NCBI RefSeq assembly: GCF_964204865.1
Contig: NC_135255.1
Span: 11,251,135 to 11,315,134, forward strand
DNA from: Styela clava
Lineage: Eukaryota; Chordata; Ascidiacea; Stolidobranchia; Styelidae
DNA length: 64,000 bases
Direction of reading: 5' to 3'
Made by a program: the position numbers and the translations under genes. The first letter of the stretch is position 1. Every line of letters begins with the position of its first letter. The notes beneath the pieces are model-generated. The model saw only the letters and a program-made list of their open reading frames with translations, was not told where the DNA came from and did not search any database. Below are positions 63,689 through 64,000 of this stretch, one piece after another.

Positions 63689-64000
63689 CTGAAAAATGAG
63701 AAAAATGTCAGTTATTTACTTTGTATCATAAAATAAAATATCAAGTTTTCGTAATATCGTCAAATAATAATTTCTCCTGCTATTGATAAATACCTCATAA
63801 AAGTCTGAAAATAAAGTATGTAAACATTTAGTAACCAGGATGTACAAAAAAAACTAAAATCATCGCTATACCAAAAATTAAAATAGTGGAAAAATACAGA
63901 AAAAGATTTGGCATATTAAAATACTATAGGCCTACACTGTATTTTACAAACCATAAGGAGCACTTCAAATACTTTTTTTCAAAAATTGATCATGCGCCTT

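Noticed and set aside
1..64000. CRISPR arrays, operons or prokaryotic defence systems
   Set aside because: The window is intron-containing animal DNA; no regularly spaced short repeats with unique spacers were seen.

Overview
The window is eukaryotic nuclear DNA from an animal. It is AT-rich, its genes are split by GT-AG introns, and much of the non-coding space is DNA transposons and MITEs. The gene set (DNAAF3, kelch protein, RCE1, NAA80, HMGCR, GCLC) is metazoan. An invertebrate deuterostome, possibly an ascidian, is my best guess from sequence style; nothing here proves it.

Layout. 1-3.5 kb: no recognised gene, one MITE. 3.5-5.3 kb (-): three exons of dynein axonemal assembly factor DNAAF3, whose later exons I could not find and are probably beyond the left edge. 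5.3-13.7 kb: repeats (composite hAT-like/foldback region, a 1.2-kb hAT-like element, a tRNA-headed SINE) and a second 97%-identical copy of one DNAAF3 exon at 13.4 kb. 13.9-17.7 kb (+): complete nine-exon gene for a 347-residue kelch-propeller protein. 17.7-21.8 kb: dispersed repeats, including a 1.2-kb hAT-like element and a TA-flanked MITE. 21.9-25.5 kb (+): P-element/THAP9-type transposase with an open 793-codon exon but a frame break in its THAP zinc finger. 26.9-28.4 kb (+): RCE1 CAAX protease, four exons. 28.8-30.1 kb (-): NAA80 actin N-acetyltransferase, four exons, convergent with RCE1. 32.3-42.5 kb (-): HMG-CoA reductase, five exons, with a 4.45-kb hAT-type element in its second intron. 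46.9-63.7 kb (-): eleven exons of glutamate-cysteine ligase catalytic subunit, whose N-terminal part lies beyond the right edge.

How the genes relate. HMGCR makes mevalonate, the precursor of the prenyl groups on CAAX proteins that RCE1 processes, so two steps of one metabolic theme lie about 4 kb apart with NAA80 between them; I regard this as probable coincidence. The others are unrelated housekeeping or ciliary genes. Coding joins for HMGCR (808 aa), RCE1 (287 aa), NAA80 (250 aa), the kelch gene (347 aa) and the GCLC exons were checked by hand and keep frame through every junction.

No CRISPR, operon or prokaryotic system is present. The most useful observations are the duplicated DNAAF3 exon, the HMGCR protein lacking several regulatory residues known from mammals, the nearly intact THAP9-like transposase, and mobile elements with clear target-site duplications.
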